From Spirochaetales bacterium (GTDB taxonomy: Bacteria > Spirochaetota > JAAYUW01), in assembly GCA_012797605.1 (NCBI GenBank), contig JAAZOT010000093.1, positions 1 through 35,015 of the forward strand: DNA of 35,015 nucleotides. Reading direction: 5' to 3'. The translations under genes and the position numbers were made by a program. Positions 8,116 through 17,002 of the stretch are shown here, piece after piece; the stretch's first letter is position 1, and each line of letters starts with the position of its first letter. The notes beneath the pieces were generated by a model. It was not told where the DNA came from. It ran no database searches and saw only the letters and a list, made by a program, of their open reading frames with translations.

Positions 8116-8143
8116 ATTTTAATAAAAAGTTCATATAATACAA
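8116..8143 (-). promoter_or_regulatory. Possible promoter of ssnA
   Basis: On the minus strand TTGTAT (8143-8138) is followed after 16 bases by TAAAAT (8121-8116), leaving a leader of about 35 bases. The assignment is weak in such AT-rich DNA. Confidence 0.3.
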
Positions 8144-8154
8144 GAAAATTATAC

Positions 8155-8175
8155 TTAAAAAAAGCTATTTTTTAA
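8155..8175 (-). terminator. Possible weak terminator after the methyltransferase gene
   Basis: The perfect 8-base inverted repeat TTAAAAAA/TTTTTTAA around AGCTA overlaps the methyltransferase stop codon. On the minus-strand transcript it ends in a U-rich stretch. The stem is pure A-T, so termination would be weak. Confidence 0.25.
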
Positions 8176-9082
8176 ATGAGTTTCTTTCATAAAATAGGTT
8201 ATTTTCATAACCCTGTATTCTTCTATCTTTTTCTGCCATTTCAAGTCTTTTTAATGCATAAAGACAATATTCTTTCTCAATCTCGACGGCTAGATAATTT
8301 CTTTTTAATTTTTTAGCAACAACAGCCGTTGTTCCACTTCCAGCAAAAGGGTCAAAAATAATATCATTTTCATTTGAACTTGCTAAGATGATTCTTGCTA
8401 AAAGTTTTTCTGGTTTTTGAGTTGGGTGTGGTGTATTTTCTTTCATAGACCAAAATGGAATTGTTATATCTGTCCAGATATTTGATGGGTAGGTCAACCT
8501 ATACTTTTCCCCATCTTGAATAAACCAATCTTTTGGTTTACCACCTTCTTTATATGGAGCAATGACCTTCCTCTTTATTTTTACCATATCTATATTAAAA
8601 GTATATTTACTTGAAACTGTACAGAAATAGATATCTTCACAATTATTTTTCCAGTTGGTCTTTGCACCTCTTCCTTTTTCTCTTTCAAAAGTAATACGAT
8701 TTCTGATAATAAAATATTTTTTTAATACATCATACAAAATTGGCGAAGTTTGCCATTCTGAACAGACATATATAGACGAAGTTTCTTTTAATAGTCTTAT
8801 TATTTTTGAAATCCAGCTATCAACCCATTTATAATATCTATCTTCATCCATCTTTTCAAATTTAAATGAGTTAAAATTTTTGCTTATATTATATGGTGGA
8901 TCAACAAATAAAAGATCTACAAAATTATTTGGTAAAAAGTCAATTGCTTCAAATATATCTTGATTTATGATTTTATTTAAAATTTCACCATCGTAAGGTA
9001 AACTTATCAAGTTTTTTTCATACAATTTTCTTTCGGAATCACTTATAGAAATAGTCCTATTTCTTTCGACAGATTTACTCAT
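8165..9082 (-). CDS. DNA adenine methyltransferase (beta class), orphan
   Basis: S-adenosylmethionine-dependent DNA methyltransferase of about 305 aa. The catalytic motif DPPY (about 61-64) precedes the cofactor motif DPFAGSGTT (about 244-252), the order of the beta class. DPPY indicates N6-adenine (or N4-cytosine) methylation. HPTQKPEKLL, before the cofactor motif, is typical of this group. The recognition sequence cannot be read from the protein. A longer frame opens at a TTG (9112) overlapping the prs stop, but ATG 9082 (MSKSVERN) looks like the true N-terminus; no good ribosome-binding site precedes either. No restriction endonuclease gene is adjacent, so it may be a regulatory or solitary methylase. 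Probably co-transcribed behind thiI and prs. Confidence 0.9.
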   Translation of the reverse strand: MSKSVERNRTISISDSERKLYEKNLISLPYDGEILNKIINQDIFEAIDFLPNNFVDLLFVDPPYNISKNFNSFKFEKMDEDRYYKWVDSWISKIIRLLKETSSIYVCSEWQTSPILYDVLKKYFIIRNRITFEREKGRGAKTNWKNNCEDIYFCTVSSKYTFNIDMVKIKRKVIAPYKEGGKPKDWFIQDGEKYRLTYPSNIWTDITIPFWSMKENTPHPTQKPEKLLARIILASSNENDIIFDPFAGSGTTAVVAKKLKRNYLAVEIEKEYCLYALKRLEMAEKDRRIQGYENNLFYERNSFKK

Positions 9083-9107
9083 TGTAAAAACTAATATTGT
9101 AAAAACT
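9079..9107. repeat. 12-bp direct repeat at the prs/methyltransferase junction
   Basis: On the minus strand AGTTTTTACAAT occurs twice, separated by three bases (ATT). The second copy contains the AT of the methyltransferase ATG. This looks like a small duplication that inserted extra bases between the prs stop and the methyltransferase start. Confidence 0.6.
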
Positions 9108-9108
9108 A

Positions 9109-10200
9109 TCAATATGGAAGCACATGATAAGGATTAATAGGGTCGAAGTATATCGAAAGGCTCTCACCAATATTTGTTTTATATATTATATCTGCAGTAA
9201 TTGGAGCTGTTGAAATAATTTTCATAAATGGCATTTCATTTTTCATCTGATCTGAAATCCATATGGTATCGCAAACCAATAGGGTCTGAATATATCCCAA
9301 TTCATGCATTTCTATCATTCTAGACACACCAGGGCCAGAAAAGACTGGATGGGCTATTGCTATATTTATTTCCTTTGGATTTCTAGCCTTTAATGCTTTT
9401 ACAAGTTCCAGTATTGAACCCGCGGTATCTATCATATCATCTATTACCCATATTGTCTTATTTTCTATAGGCTCATCTGTGAGTAAAGAAACTCCTTCAA
9501 TAGTATTGACTCTCGAATAACTCCTTCTTTTATTTGCTATTATAAGTTGGCATCCAAATATATCCGCAAATGCTCTTGCTACCTTTTCCCCACCAGCATC
9601 AACAGAACATATAGCCCAATTTTTATGAACCTCATTATGTAAATATTCTCTAGTCTTAACAAACTCTTTAAATATATATTTTTGAATCTGAGGATAAAGA
9701 GGGACATCATCTATATAAGCATATACTGGATCAATCATCATCTTTGATTTTTCAGAATGTAACTGATATGTAATAACATGATTGGCTCCAATTGAAACTA
9801 AAGTTTTAAAATGAATTGCTAAGCCAGACGAGTTCCTAGCATAAGCTCTATCTGAGCGCGAACAGGATATAAAAGGCTCGATTACAGTTATGCTACCAGC
9901 ATGGCTTCTTTTAAGTGAATCTATTAAATGGAATAGTTCTATTTTATTTTCATGGGTAGAAAGATTATTAACATTTCTATTGGATGTTCTTTGAATCACA
10001 TATATATCTTTTTTTCTAACAGAAGAAAGTATTTCTATCTCTATTTCTCCATCTGAAAAGCATTTAACATTTTTTTCTCCATTTAAGTCGACAAATTTGG
10101 AGGTATACTCATTCAATCCTCTAAGATTATGTAAAACATCAAGAGAATAATCTTCGGCAGATCTTCCAGAAAATATTTGTATCTTCCCTCTTCCAGGCAT
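9109..10200 (-). CDS. prs: Ribose-phosphate pyrophosphokinase (PRPP synthetase), divergent form
   Basis: Makes phosphoribosyl pyrophosphate from ribose-5-phosphate and ATP for nucleotide, His and Trp synthesis. The PRPP-binding loop VIDDMIDTAGSI is intact near residues 250-262, and FSDGEIEIEI near the N-terminus matches the family FxDGE motif. At 363 aa it is longer than the usual 310-320. The normally strict catalytic-loop region is changed: CSRSDRAYARNSSG stands where typical enzymes have YARQDRK-like sequence, and YQLHSEKSKMM stands at the His-loop. It therefore belongs to a divergent PRPP-synthetase subgroup; activity is likely but not proven by motifs. GGGAG precedes the ATG. thiI lies 74 bases upstream. 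Confidence 0.88.
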   Translation of the reverse strand: MPGRGKIQIFSGRSAEDYSLDVLHNLRGLNEYTSKFVDLNGEKNVKCFSDGEIEIEILSSVRKKDIYVIQRTSNRNVNNLSTHENKIELFHLIDSLKRSHAGSITVIEPFISCSRSDRAYARNSSGLAIHFKTLVSIGANHVITYQLHSEKSKMMIDPVYAYIDDVPLYPQIQKYIFKEFVKTREYLHNEVHKNWAICSVDAGGEKVARAFADIFGCQLIIANKRRSYSRVNTIEGVSLLTDEPIENKTIWVIDDMIDTAGSILELVKALKARNPKEINIAIAHPVFSGPGVSRMIEMHELGYIQTLLVCDTIWISDQMKNEMPFMKIISTAPITADIIYKTNIGESLSIYFDPINPYHVLPY

Positions 10201-10274
10201 TTTCTATCTCCCTAACTTTTATTCTAATAATATTAAATTATAATAAAATTTATACCTTGCTGAGTGGATTTATA

Positions 10275-11432
10275 TTAAAATTTAATGATCTCAGCATTTT
10301 CAAGGCTATCCTTTATTAAACTTTCATCAAACCATTTTTCTTCTTCTTTCTTAGTCTCCTCAAGTTTTGGATTTATTATTGGATTTGAAGGAGTAAAAAG
10401 AGAACAACAATCCACATATGGTAAAATTGAGGTTTCAAAGGTTCCGATTTTCTGAGCTATTTTGATAGTTTCTTCTTTATCAAAACCTATAAGAGGTCTA
10501 ATTACAAAAAGGTCAGAAGCGTCTTCTGTGCATTTCAAAGAATTTATAGTTTGAGAAGCTACCTGAGAAAGAGATTCTCCAGTTATAAGACAATCATATT
10601 TATAGAATTTTCCGATTCTTGAAGCTATATTCATCATAGCTCTTCTCATCAATATTGTCATAAAAGAGACATTGCATGATGTTCGTATTTTTGTCTGAAT
10701 CTCGGTAAAAGGAATTATAAAGATTTTACTTCTTGTCTCGTAATCTGTCAATATTTGAGCAAGTTTTATGACCTTTTCTTTTGCTTCCTCTGAAGTAAAT
10801 GGCGAAGCATGAAAGTAAACAAAATCAACTTTCATCCCTCTTTTCATAGCATAATATGCGGCGACTGGTGAATCTATCCCGCCAGAAAGAAGAACCAGGC
10901 TTTTACCTGCAATGCCAACAGGGAGTCCCCCAACACCATATAATTTTTCATAGAATAGATATGCAAAATCATTTCTTATTTCAACATAAAAAGTCGACTC
11001 TGGATTTTTAAGTTTAACCTTTGTAGAAAATTCAGGATATTTCTCTATTATAGCTTCTGCCAAAATTCTCGACATATCATCAGAATGAATAGGAAAACTT
11101 TTATCTACTCGTTTTACTTCAAATTTAAATGTATTACTTTGTCTTAATTTTGGATTTTCATCGATTATTTCTATCCATCTTTTTTTGATGATTTCTAAAT
11201 CTTTTTCTATCTTAATTACTTTTGAAAAGGATGTTATTCCTGGAATTTTTAAAAGTTTATTTATCACTGTATCCTTGAAATTATCAACTTCTAAAAATAT
11301 TCGACCATGAGGATTTACTAAAATTCCTTCTGGAATTTTGTTTTTTATATTTTCTATAAGTTGCCTTTCAAATCTTTTTCTGTTTCCTTTTTTTAAGGCA
11401 ATTTCACCATATCTAATTAAAATTGTATCCAT
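10275..11432 (-). CDS. thiI: tRNA 4-thiouridine synthase ThiI, without rhodanese domain
   Basis: Adenylates uridine-8 of tRNA and transfers sulfur to give 4-thiouridine; in some bacteria it also serves thiazole synthesis. An N-terminal ferredoxin-like region and THUMP domain (about 1-165) precede the PP-loop SGGIDSP (183-189) of the ATP pyrophosphatase domain. Downstream conserved residues include GESLSQVASQT and the VDCCSLF segment corresponding to the catalytic-cysteine region. The protein stops at 385 aa, without the C-terminal rhodanese domain of the enterobacterial form, as in Bacillus-type ThiI. It is divergent from the radical SAM gene across a 165-bp gap. No strong ribosome-binding site is visible. 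Confidence 0.94.
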   Translation of the reverse strand: MDTILIRYGEIALKKGNRKRFERQLIENIKNKIPEGILVNPHGRIFLEVDNFKDTVINKLLKIPGITSFSKVIKIEKDLEIIKKRWIEIIDENPKLRQSNTFKFEVKRVDKSFPIHSDDMSRILAEAIIEKYPEFSTKVKLKNPESTFYVEIRNDFAYLFYEKLYGVGGLPVGIAGKSLVLLSGGIDSPVAAYYAMKRGMKVDFVYFHASPFTSEEAKEKVIKLAQILTDYETRSKIFIIPFTEIQTKIRTSCNVSFMTILMRRAMMNIASRIGKFYKYDCLITGESLSQVASQTINSLKCTEDASDLFVIRPLIGFDKEETIKIAQKIGTFETSILPYVDCCSLFTPSNPIINPKLEETKKEEEKWFDESLIKDSLENAEIIKF

Positions 11433-11597
11433 AGCGACTTAAGTTTTGCCTTTTTCCTTTTTTTTTCAAGAATAATTTTTTTAAATTATATTTTTTTTCT
11501 TCATTTTATTAATCAATTTTTTATCCTTCTTTATCTATATTATTCCTCCAATTAAAATTAATATTTTAATTTCATTTTAATTTGCTAATTTGCATCT

Positions 11598-12437
11598 ATG
11601 GATAAAAAGATAAAACTAATTTCGACAAAATCTGTTGTTTCTCTCTCTGTAACTGGTTCTTACTGCGAGTTATCTTGCAAACATTGCAATAAAAAATACC
11701 TAAATTCTATGATTGATATTAAAGATGAAAATTTAAATGACTTTTTTAAAGAAAAAAATACTGCTCTAATTTCTGGAGGATCTTTAAAAAATGGTTCGGT
11801 GCCTTTTTATCTTGAATATGAAAAAGTTAAAAAATTAAAAGAAAAAGGTATTTCTATAAATGCTCATACTGGCTATATTCCATCTGAACAATTTTCAAAA
11901 ACATTAATTTTCGATGCAATTTCAATTGATATTGTTGGAAGTAATAAAATATTGAAAGAAATATATAATTTAAATGTCGATTTGAAAGAATTACAAGAAA
12001 ATTTATTAAATTATAATGATTTTTTGCAAAAAATAGAAGAGAAAAAACCAATAATTGTTCCACATATTACTATTGGAATTTATTATGGGAAAGACTCTTA
12101 TGAAGAACAAGCAATAGATTTTATAGCTAAAATAAATCCAGAAAAACTTGTGTTAAATGTCTTAATGCCAACTAAAAATACTTTCTTTGAAAAGATAAAA
12201 GAAATTGAGATAAATAGAATTTTAGAAGTATATAGCTATGCAAAAAACAAGCTTGGTATAAACAAAATATATCTTGGTTGCATGAGACCTTTTGGTAAGT
12301 TTCGCGAAAAACTTGATTTTGCACTTCTTGAAAATGGTATAAATGGTATAGTAAATCCTTCTAAAAAACTATTTTGCTTTCTTGAAAAAAATCAAGAAAA
12401 TTTCATTAAGTTAAATGGGTGCTGCTCTCTATTGTAG
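11598..12437 (+). CDS. Radical SAM protein of the biotin-synthase-like COG1856 type, possibly LipS2-like
   Basis: A 279-residue cytoplasmic radical SAM enzyme. The [4Fe-4S] site is the canonical CxxxCxxC at Cys23, Cys27 and Cys30, followed by a GGS motif (SGGSL) that should bind SAM. GCMRPFGKFRE and a C-terminal GCC near the end are further conserved-looking cysteines that could hold an auxiliary cluster. The pattern SVTGSYCELSCKHC recalls the COG1856 group, which in archaea and some bacteria includes LipS2, half of a two-protein lipoyl synthase; I make that link from memory of the family and hold it loosely. No LipS1-like partner lies in this window. It is a single-gene unit, divergent from thiI and convergent with the dehydrogenase gene. 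Confidence 0.75.
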   Translation: MDKKIKLISTKSVVSLSVTGSYCELSCKHCNKKYLNSMIDIKDENLNDFFKEKNTALISGGSLKNGSVPFYLEYEKVKKLKEKGISINAHTGYIPSEQFSKTLIFDAISIDIVGSNKILKEIYNLNVDLKELQENLLNYNDFLQKIEEKKPIIVPHITIGIYYGKDSYEEQAIDFIAKINPEKLVLNVLMPTKNTFFEKIKEIEINRILEVYSYAKNKLGINKIYLGCMRPFGKFREKLDFALLENGINGIVNPSKKLFCFLEKNQENFIKLNGCCSLL

Positions 12438-12464
12438 TACCCTTTAATATTATTTATATTTTTT

Positions 12465-13553
12465 TTAATACTTAAAATATGGTGAAAAATGAAAACCTGG
12501 ATTTACTGGATATAAAATCCTTTTCTCATTTAAGTATATTTGTAAAGTTTTTATCACTTCTTCTTTTAATCTAGTCCTTGCTTCAAAAGTAAAGGCACCT
12601 ATATGTGGTGTAATAATGCAATTTGGTAGATCAAAAAAAGGATTTTGAGCATAACAAGGCTCTTCAGGTAGAACATCGGTTGCTAAAATTGAGCTAAAAT
12701 TATTCTTAAAATATGAAATAGTGCTATTTTTTTCGAAAAGCTCTCCTCTCGAGGTATTTATAAGTATTGCCTTTTCTTTCAAGTAACTTAAGAGTCTTTC
12801 ATCTATCATTTTATATGTTTTATCGTACAAAGGGATATGAAAAGTTACTATATCGACATTATTAATTATTTCATATAAAGTATTATAATTAAAATCAAAA
12901 CAGTTTTTAAAGTCCTTTACTTCAACATAGTTTGCAAATTCTGGAAGTTTATCATAATTACCAATTAATGACTTTATTGGATCATATATAAAAATATTCA
13001 TCCCAAGAAATTTAGCAAAGGATGCTACCTTAGAACCAATATTACCATAACCTACAATGCAAATATTTTTACCTTTAGCTTCATGATTTAGTTCAAGATC
13101 ATCTCTCCACTTTCCATCTTTTGTGGTTTTATTAAATTGCACCAACTTTTTCAGTGAGGTAAATAAAAGTGCGACGGTATGTTCAAAAGCGGAGTTTGTG
13201 TTTGCGATTGGTGTGTTTTCTACATGACAAAATCTGTTCAATGCATATTGTATATCTATATTATCATATCCAGAACCTGCTCTTAAAAATAAGATATTTT
13301 CAGGGAAGAGATCTATGAGATTTTTATCTAAAATTGTATAGGTCCTAAAAATTACAACATCGGGTTTTTCAAATTTAGGTAAAGATTTTAGTAAATTATC
13401 CCATTTTTCTCTTTTGTTCGTATTATAATCTTTTATTGTTTTATAATCTTTTAAATAAGGAGATAAATCATAAAATTTATAATTTGATTTTAAATAAGAA
13501 GTAATCTCATCTGGTAAATTTTCTATAGAAACTATGACTTTATTGCTAGTCAT
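12465..13553 (-). CDS. D-isomer-specific 2-hydroxyacid dehydrogenase (SerA/PdxB-like)
   Basis: NAD(P)-dependent oxidoreductase of the D-2-hydroxyacid dehydrogenase family (362 aa). The Rossmann motif GYGNIGS and the aspartate of IYDP (NAD preference) are visible. The catalytic residues also appear in order: Arg in INTSRGELF, Glu in LPEEP, and His in TPHIGAF. There is no C-terminal ACT domain, so allosteric serine feedback of the long SerA type is not expected. A segment between the Rossmann motif and the catalytic Arg (about 195-225) is longer than usual. The substrate (3-phosphoglycerate, erythronate-4-phosphate or a glyoxylate-type acid) cannot be told. It follows clpX by 84 T-rich bases on the same strand. 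Confidence 0.87.
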   Translation of the reverse strand: MTSNKVIVSIENLPDEITSYLKSNYKFYDLSPYLKDYKTIKDYNTNKREKWDNLLKSLPKFEKPDVVIFRTYTILDKNLIDLFPENILFLRAGSGYDNIDIQYALNRFCHVENTPIANTNSAFEHTVALLFTSLKKLVQFNKTTKDGKWRDDLELNHEAKGKNICIVGYGNIGSKVASFAKFLGMNIFIYDPIKSLIGNYDKLPEFANYVEVKDFKNCFDFNYNTLYEIINNVDIVTFHIPLYDKTYKMIDERLLSYLKEKAILINTSRGELFEKNSTISYFKNNFSSILATDVLPEEPCYAQNPFFDLPNCIITPHIGAFTFEARTRLKEEVIKTLQIYLNEKRILYPVNPGFHFSPYFKY

Positions 13554-13637
13554 TTATGTTATTCATTTTCTTTTTTATTTTTTCTTTGGATTTTCTTTTA
13601 TTTCTTCTTTGAAAACTATTTTCTTTAAAACACCTTA

Positions 13638-14867
13638 TCAACCTGAAGAAATTTTTTTCTTATACTCCAAAATTGGAGGCACTTCTTCCTCTATCACCTT
13701 TCTGGTTATTATTATCTTTGTTACATCAGCCATTTCGGGAGAATTATACATCAATTTCAAGAGTTTTTTCTCAATTATAGATCGCAAACCCCTAGCGCCA
13801 AGTTTCTTTTCCAAAGATAATTCTGCTATTGCCTTGAGAGCATCCTCTTCAAAAACAAGTTCTTTCCCTTCGAGTGTCATAAGATATTGGTACTGCTTGA
13901 TGATTGCATTTTTTGGTTCTGTTAAAATTCTAACCAAATCAGCAAGTTCAAGTTCATCAAGAGGAACGACAACAGGTAATCTACCGACAAGTTCAGGTAT
14001 TAAACCAAATTTAATGAGATCTTCACTTTCTATATTTGAATTGATGACCTTATCATCAACCTTAACATATTCTCTGTTGAACCCTATCGGAGTTTTTTTA
14101 ATTCTTCTCGCGACAATTTTATCAAGACCAACAAATGCTCCTCCACAAATAAATAAGATATCTTTGGTATTAATCTGAATGAATTCCTGATAAGGATGTT
14201 TTCTGCCACCTTGAGGTGGAACATTAGCAATAGTTCCTTCAATGATTTTCAAAAGCGCTTGCTGGACTCCTTCTCCAGAAACATCCCGTGTTATTGATGG
14301 ATTTTCACTCTTTCTCGAAATTTTATCGATTTCATCTATATAAATAATGCCTTTTTCAGCAGCTTTAATATCACCATTTGCGTTCTGAATCAACCTTAAA
14401 AGTATATTTTCAACATCTTCACCAACATAACCTGCTTCTGTCAAAGTAGTCGCATCCGCTATTGCAAAAGGAACATTTAAAAATCTTGCTAGTGTTTGGG
14501 CAAGTAAAGTTTTTCCAGAACCAGTAGGTCCAACAAGTAGTATATTGGATTTCTCTATTTCTACTTCACTAACTTTCTTACTGTATATCCTCTTATAATG
14601 ATTATATACAGCTACTGACAAGACAGATTTAGCTTCATCCTGACCAATAATATACTGGTCTAAGAAATTTTTTATATCAGATGGCTTAATCTTGTTGAAA
14701 TCTATAGATTCTTTTGGTAAAACAGTCTTTGTTTGTTGTTTTATAACAAGATCATATAAAAACTCTATGCACTCATCACAGATATTTGCATTTGTACCAA
14801 CAAATAACTGTTTCACTTCTTTCGAACTTTTATTGCAAAATGAACATCTCTTTAACTCGTTTCCCAT
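13638..14867 (-). CDS. clpX: ClpX, ATP-dependent unfoldase of the ClpXP protease
   Basis: AAA+ unfoldase that feeds tagged substrates into ClpP. The N-terminal zinc-binding domain has Cys8, Cys11, Cys30 and Cys33. Walker A is GPTGSGKT (113-120) and Walker B IIYIDE ends near residue 179. The pore loop GYVGEDVE and the FIC-GGAF segment match ClpX, and the C-terminal AAA small domain is present. The 409-aa length is normal. Its ATG overlaps the clpP stop (TAATG), implying translational coupling in a tig-clpP-clpX operon, a common arrangement in bacteria. Confidence 0.97.
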   Translation of the reverse strand: MGNELKRCSFCNKSSKEVKQLFVGTNANICDECIEFLYDLVIKQQTKTVLPKESIDFNKIKPSDIKNFLDQYIIGQDEAKSVLSVAVYNHYKRIYSKKVSEVEIEKSNILLVGPTGSGKTLLAQTLARFLNVPFAIADATTLTEAGYVGEDVENILLRLIQNANGDIKAAEKGIIYIDEIDKISRKSENPSITRDVSGEGVQQALLKIIEGTIANVPPQGGRKHPYQEFIQINTKDILFICGGAFVGLDKIVARRIKKTPIGFNREYVKVDDKVINSNIESEDLIKFGLIPELVGRLPVVVPLDELELADLVRILTEPKNAIIKQYQYLMTLEGKELVFEEDALKAIAELSLEKKLGARGLRSIIEKKLLKLMYNSPEMADVTKIIITRKVIEEEVPPILEYKKKISSG

Positions 14868-15475
14868 TACTTATTCTCTTTTGCTTTACTTTCTATTATC
14901 TTATCTATTAAACCATATTCAATTGCAGAGGGAGCATCCATAAAATAGTCAAGTTCAATATCTTTTTCTATTTTCTTTATTGATTTTCCAGTATGTTTTG
15001 AAAGAATTTCAAGGATCTGTGCTTTCATTTTTGCCATTTCTTTAGCCTGTATCTCTATCTCAGAAGCCTTGCCTTGAAAACCTCCCCAAGGTTGATGTAT
15101 CATTATTCTTGAGTGCGGTAGAGCTGTCCTTTTACCTGGAGCACCAGCAGCAAGCAATACTGCTGCCATAGAAGCAGCTTGACCTATACAAATAGTACAA
15201 ACATCTGGTTTTATTAGTTGCATTGTATCATATATCGCAAGCCCAGAGGTAATGACCCCACCAGGAGAATTTATGTATAGATGTATATCTCTGTCTGGAT
15301 CTTCTGAATCTAAGAATAAAAGCTGAGCTATTACTAGTTTAGCCGTTTGGTCATTTATTTCATCATCAATAAAAACTATCCTATCTTTTAAAAGCCTTGA
15401 AAAAATATCGAAAGATCTTTCACCGGCTGAGCTTTGCTCTATGACTATAGGAACTAAATAATTCTTTTCTTTCAT
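14867..15475 (-). CDS. clpP: ClpP, serine peptidase subunit
   Basis: Self-compartmentalised serine peptidase that degrades proteins delivered by ClpX or ClpA/C. The catalytic triad is visible as Ser102 (GQAASMA), His127 (IMIHQPWGG) and Asp176 (ELDYFMD). The N-terminal [21 protein letters not shown] segment is typical of processed ClpP. The 202-aa length is normal. Its start overlaps the tig stop by four bases (ATGA) and is preceded by a GGAGG site inside tig; its stop overlaps the clpX start. All three proteins should be made from one transcript. Confidence 0.97.
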   Translation of the reverse strand: MKEKNYLVPIVIEQSSAGERSFDIFSRLLKDRIVFIDDEINDQTAKLVIAQLLFLDSEDPDRDIHLYINSPGGVITSGLAIYDTMQLIKPDVCTICIGQAASMAAVLLAAGAPGKRTALPHSRIMIHQPWGGFQGKASEIEIQAKEMAKMKAQILEILSKHTGKSIKKIEKDIELDYFMDAPSAIEYGLIDKIIESKAKENK

Positions 15476-16866
15476 TTATCCTCCACTCTATGAGCCTCTT
15501 TATTATCTTCTTCTTTTGAAGGATTATTTAACTTTTCAAGTTCCTCGGAAAGCTGAGCAATATCTTTAAATTCATATTTCTTTATCTTTCCACTCTTCAC
15601 ATTTTCTAATATATATTCTTCAGCAGCTTTTCTTTTTAAGTAATATTCATAATTTTCTTTTCTTTTTTCAATTTCTTCATCTATTTTGGATTTATCCTCA
15701 ACTTCTAAAGACAAATCTTCTTTTAACTTATTCCACATTTCTTCTGTTGGGTTTATCTCTTTTTCTTTGATTAAACTATCTAATATTAATTCTACCTCCA
15801 AATCTTTGACAACAGAAGGTCTAATGTTATTTTTAAAATCATCCATAGAGGATTTGGTTGCTTTTAATATCTGCTCTAATTGCTCTCTTTTTATACCATA
15901 AGTGTTGGCTGCATATCTATCAATAGTATGTTCAACATTATCTTCTATTAAAGATTGAGGAATTTCTATTTCAGAAATGGATTTTATCTTATCATATATA
16001 AAGGCAAGATTGTAATTCTTTTCAAAAGATTCAGCATAATTTTTTAGTTTCTTTTCTATATCCTTTTTAAATAGATCTACATTTTCAAAATTTGCTTTTT
16101 CTTTAACAAATTCATCAGTTAGATCTGGTAGTTTAGATAATTTAACGCTATTTATTGTGACTTCATATTTTATCTTTTTATTCTTGAAATCTGAAAAAAC
16201 CACATCATCATCATAACTAACTTCAAAGGTAGTGGTATCTCCCTTTTTTAGTTTTAATAGATGGTCATCAAGATTTAATTTACTAAGGTTTTCTCCGACT
16301 TTTAATGTTCGATCTATTGTTCGAAGAAGCTCGCCTTTTTCATCATATGCTTTTGCAGTTATATCAGCATAATAGTCTTTTTCTATCTCGCTATCTACTT
16401 CTTCCATACTTATATATCTCTTTCTAAAAGCTTCAATTTCCTTTTCTATATCTTTTTGTGTAACCTCAATAGAGATCCTATCTGTTTTTAAAGTAGTGAT
16501 ATCACCCAACTTAGCATAAGGAGGAAGGTCGAATGTCAATGTTACTTTAACATCTTTTGTGAAATCGATATCTTTTTCATCAAAATCTATATGGGCTTGA
16601 GAAATAGGAGTTATATTTTCTTTGTCAATATAAGATTTATATTCTTCAGATAAAATATCATTTAATGCATCAAACTTAAATTGTTGACCATATTGTTTTT
16701 CAATAATATTGATAGGCACATGCCCCGGCCTAAAACCTTTTGCTTTAATCTTAGGTAAATTTTCTTTAATTTTCTGTTGATATTTAACTTCAATATCATT
16801 AATTGGAATAGTGACTTTAAGAATACCTTTTGTTTTTTCTTTTGTAAAATCAAATAAACATGTCAT
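15472..16866 (-). CDS. tig: Trigger factor, ribosome-associated chaperone
   Basis: Chaperone that binds ribosomal protein L23 at the exit tunnel and shields nascent chains. The N-terminal ribosome-docking loop is present as GFRPGHVP (44-51). A divergent FKBP-like prolyl isomerase domain follows (about 155-240). The rest is the long helical chaperone body with charged, Lys/Glu-rich arms. At 464 aa it is a little longer than the usual 430-450, with a charged C-terminal tail. It is first in the tig-clpP-clpX operon. GAGGGT lies upstream of the chosen ATG. Confidence 0.94.
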   Translation of the reverse strand: MTCLFDFTKEKTKGILKVTIPINDIEVKYQQKIKENLPKIKAKGFRPGHVPINIIEKQYGQQFKFDALNDILSEEYKSYIDKENITPISQAHIDFDEKDIDFTKDVKVTLTFDLPPYAKLGDITTLKTDRISIEVTQKDIEKEIEAFRKRYISMEEVDSEIEKDYYADITAKAYDEKGELLRTIDRTLKVGENLSKLNLDDHLLKLKKGDTTTFEVSYDDDVVFSDFKNKKIKYEVTINSVKLSKLPDLTDEFVKEKANFENVDLFKKDIEKKLKNYAESFEKNYNLAFIYDKIKSISEIEIPQSLIEDNVEHTIDRYAANTYGIKREQLEQILKATKSSMDDFKNNIRPSVVKDLEVELILDSLIKEKEINPTEEMWNKLKEDLSLEVEDKSKIDEEIEKRKENYEYYLKRKAAEEYILENVKSGKIKKYEFKDIAQLSEELEKLNNPSKEEDNKEAHRVEDK

Positions 16867-16895
16867 ATTATACCCTCATTTGAAATATCTTTAAA

Positions 16896-16924
16896 AAAAT
16901 AACCTTTTAAGAAAAAGAAATCAA
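16896..16924 (-). promoter_or_regulatory. Probable promoter of the tig-clpP-clpX operon
   Basis: On the minus strand TTGATT (16924-16919) is followed after 17 bases by TATTTT (16901-16896). The predicted leader is about 23 bases. The -10 hexamer matches the one seen before both tRNA-Ser genes. Confidence 0.45.
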
Positions 16925-16944
16925 GTAAAATATTAAATTTGTTG

Positions 16945-16972
16945 AAAAAAGGGAGGAAAAGCCTCCCTTTTT
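16945..16972 (-). terminator. Rho-independent terminator after the class V aminotransferase gene
   Basis: Inverted repeat GGGAGG (16951-16956) and CCTCCC (16962-16967) with a five-base loop, flanked by A and T runs. On the minus strand the hairpin is followed by TTTTTT, as needed to stop the aminotransferase transcript 30 bases after its stop codon. On the plus strand the T-run is shorter. Confidence 0.88.
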
Positions 16973-17002
16973 GAATTAATTTTAACTTTTTCTATTTTTG
17001 AT

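Noticed and set aside
11433-11597. TPP riboswitch or short gene between thiI and the radical SAM gene
   Set aside because: The spacer is plain AT-rich DNA without conserved riboswitch core sequences. The only GGAGG on the minus strand is not followed by a usable start codon.
13534-14178. A 214-codon plus-strand frame opposite clpX
   Set aside because: It is the antisense shadow of clpX, whose motifs are complete on the other strand.
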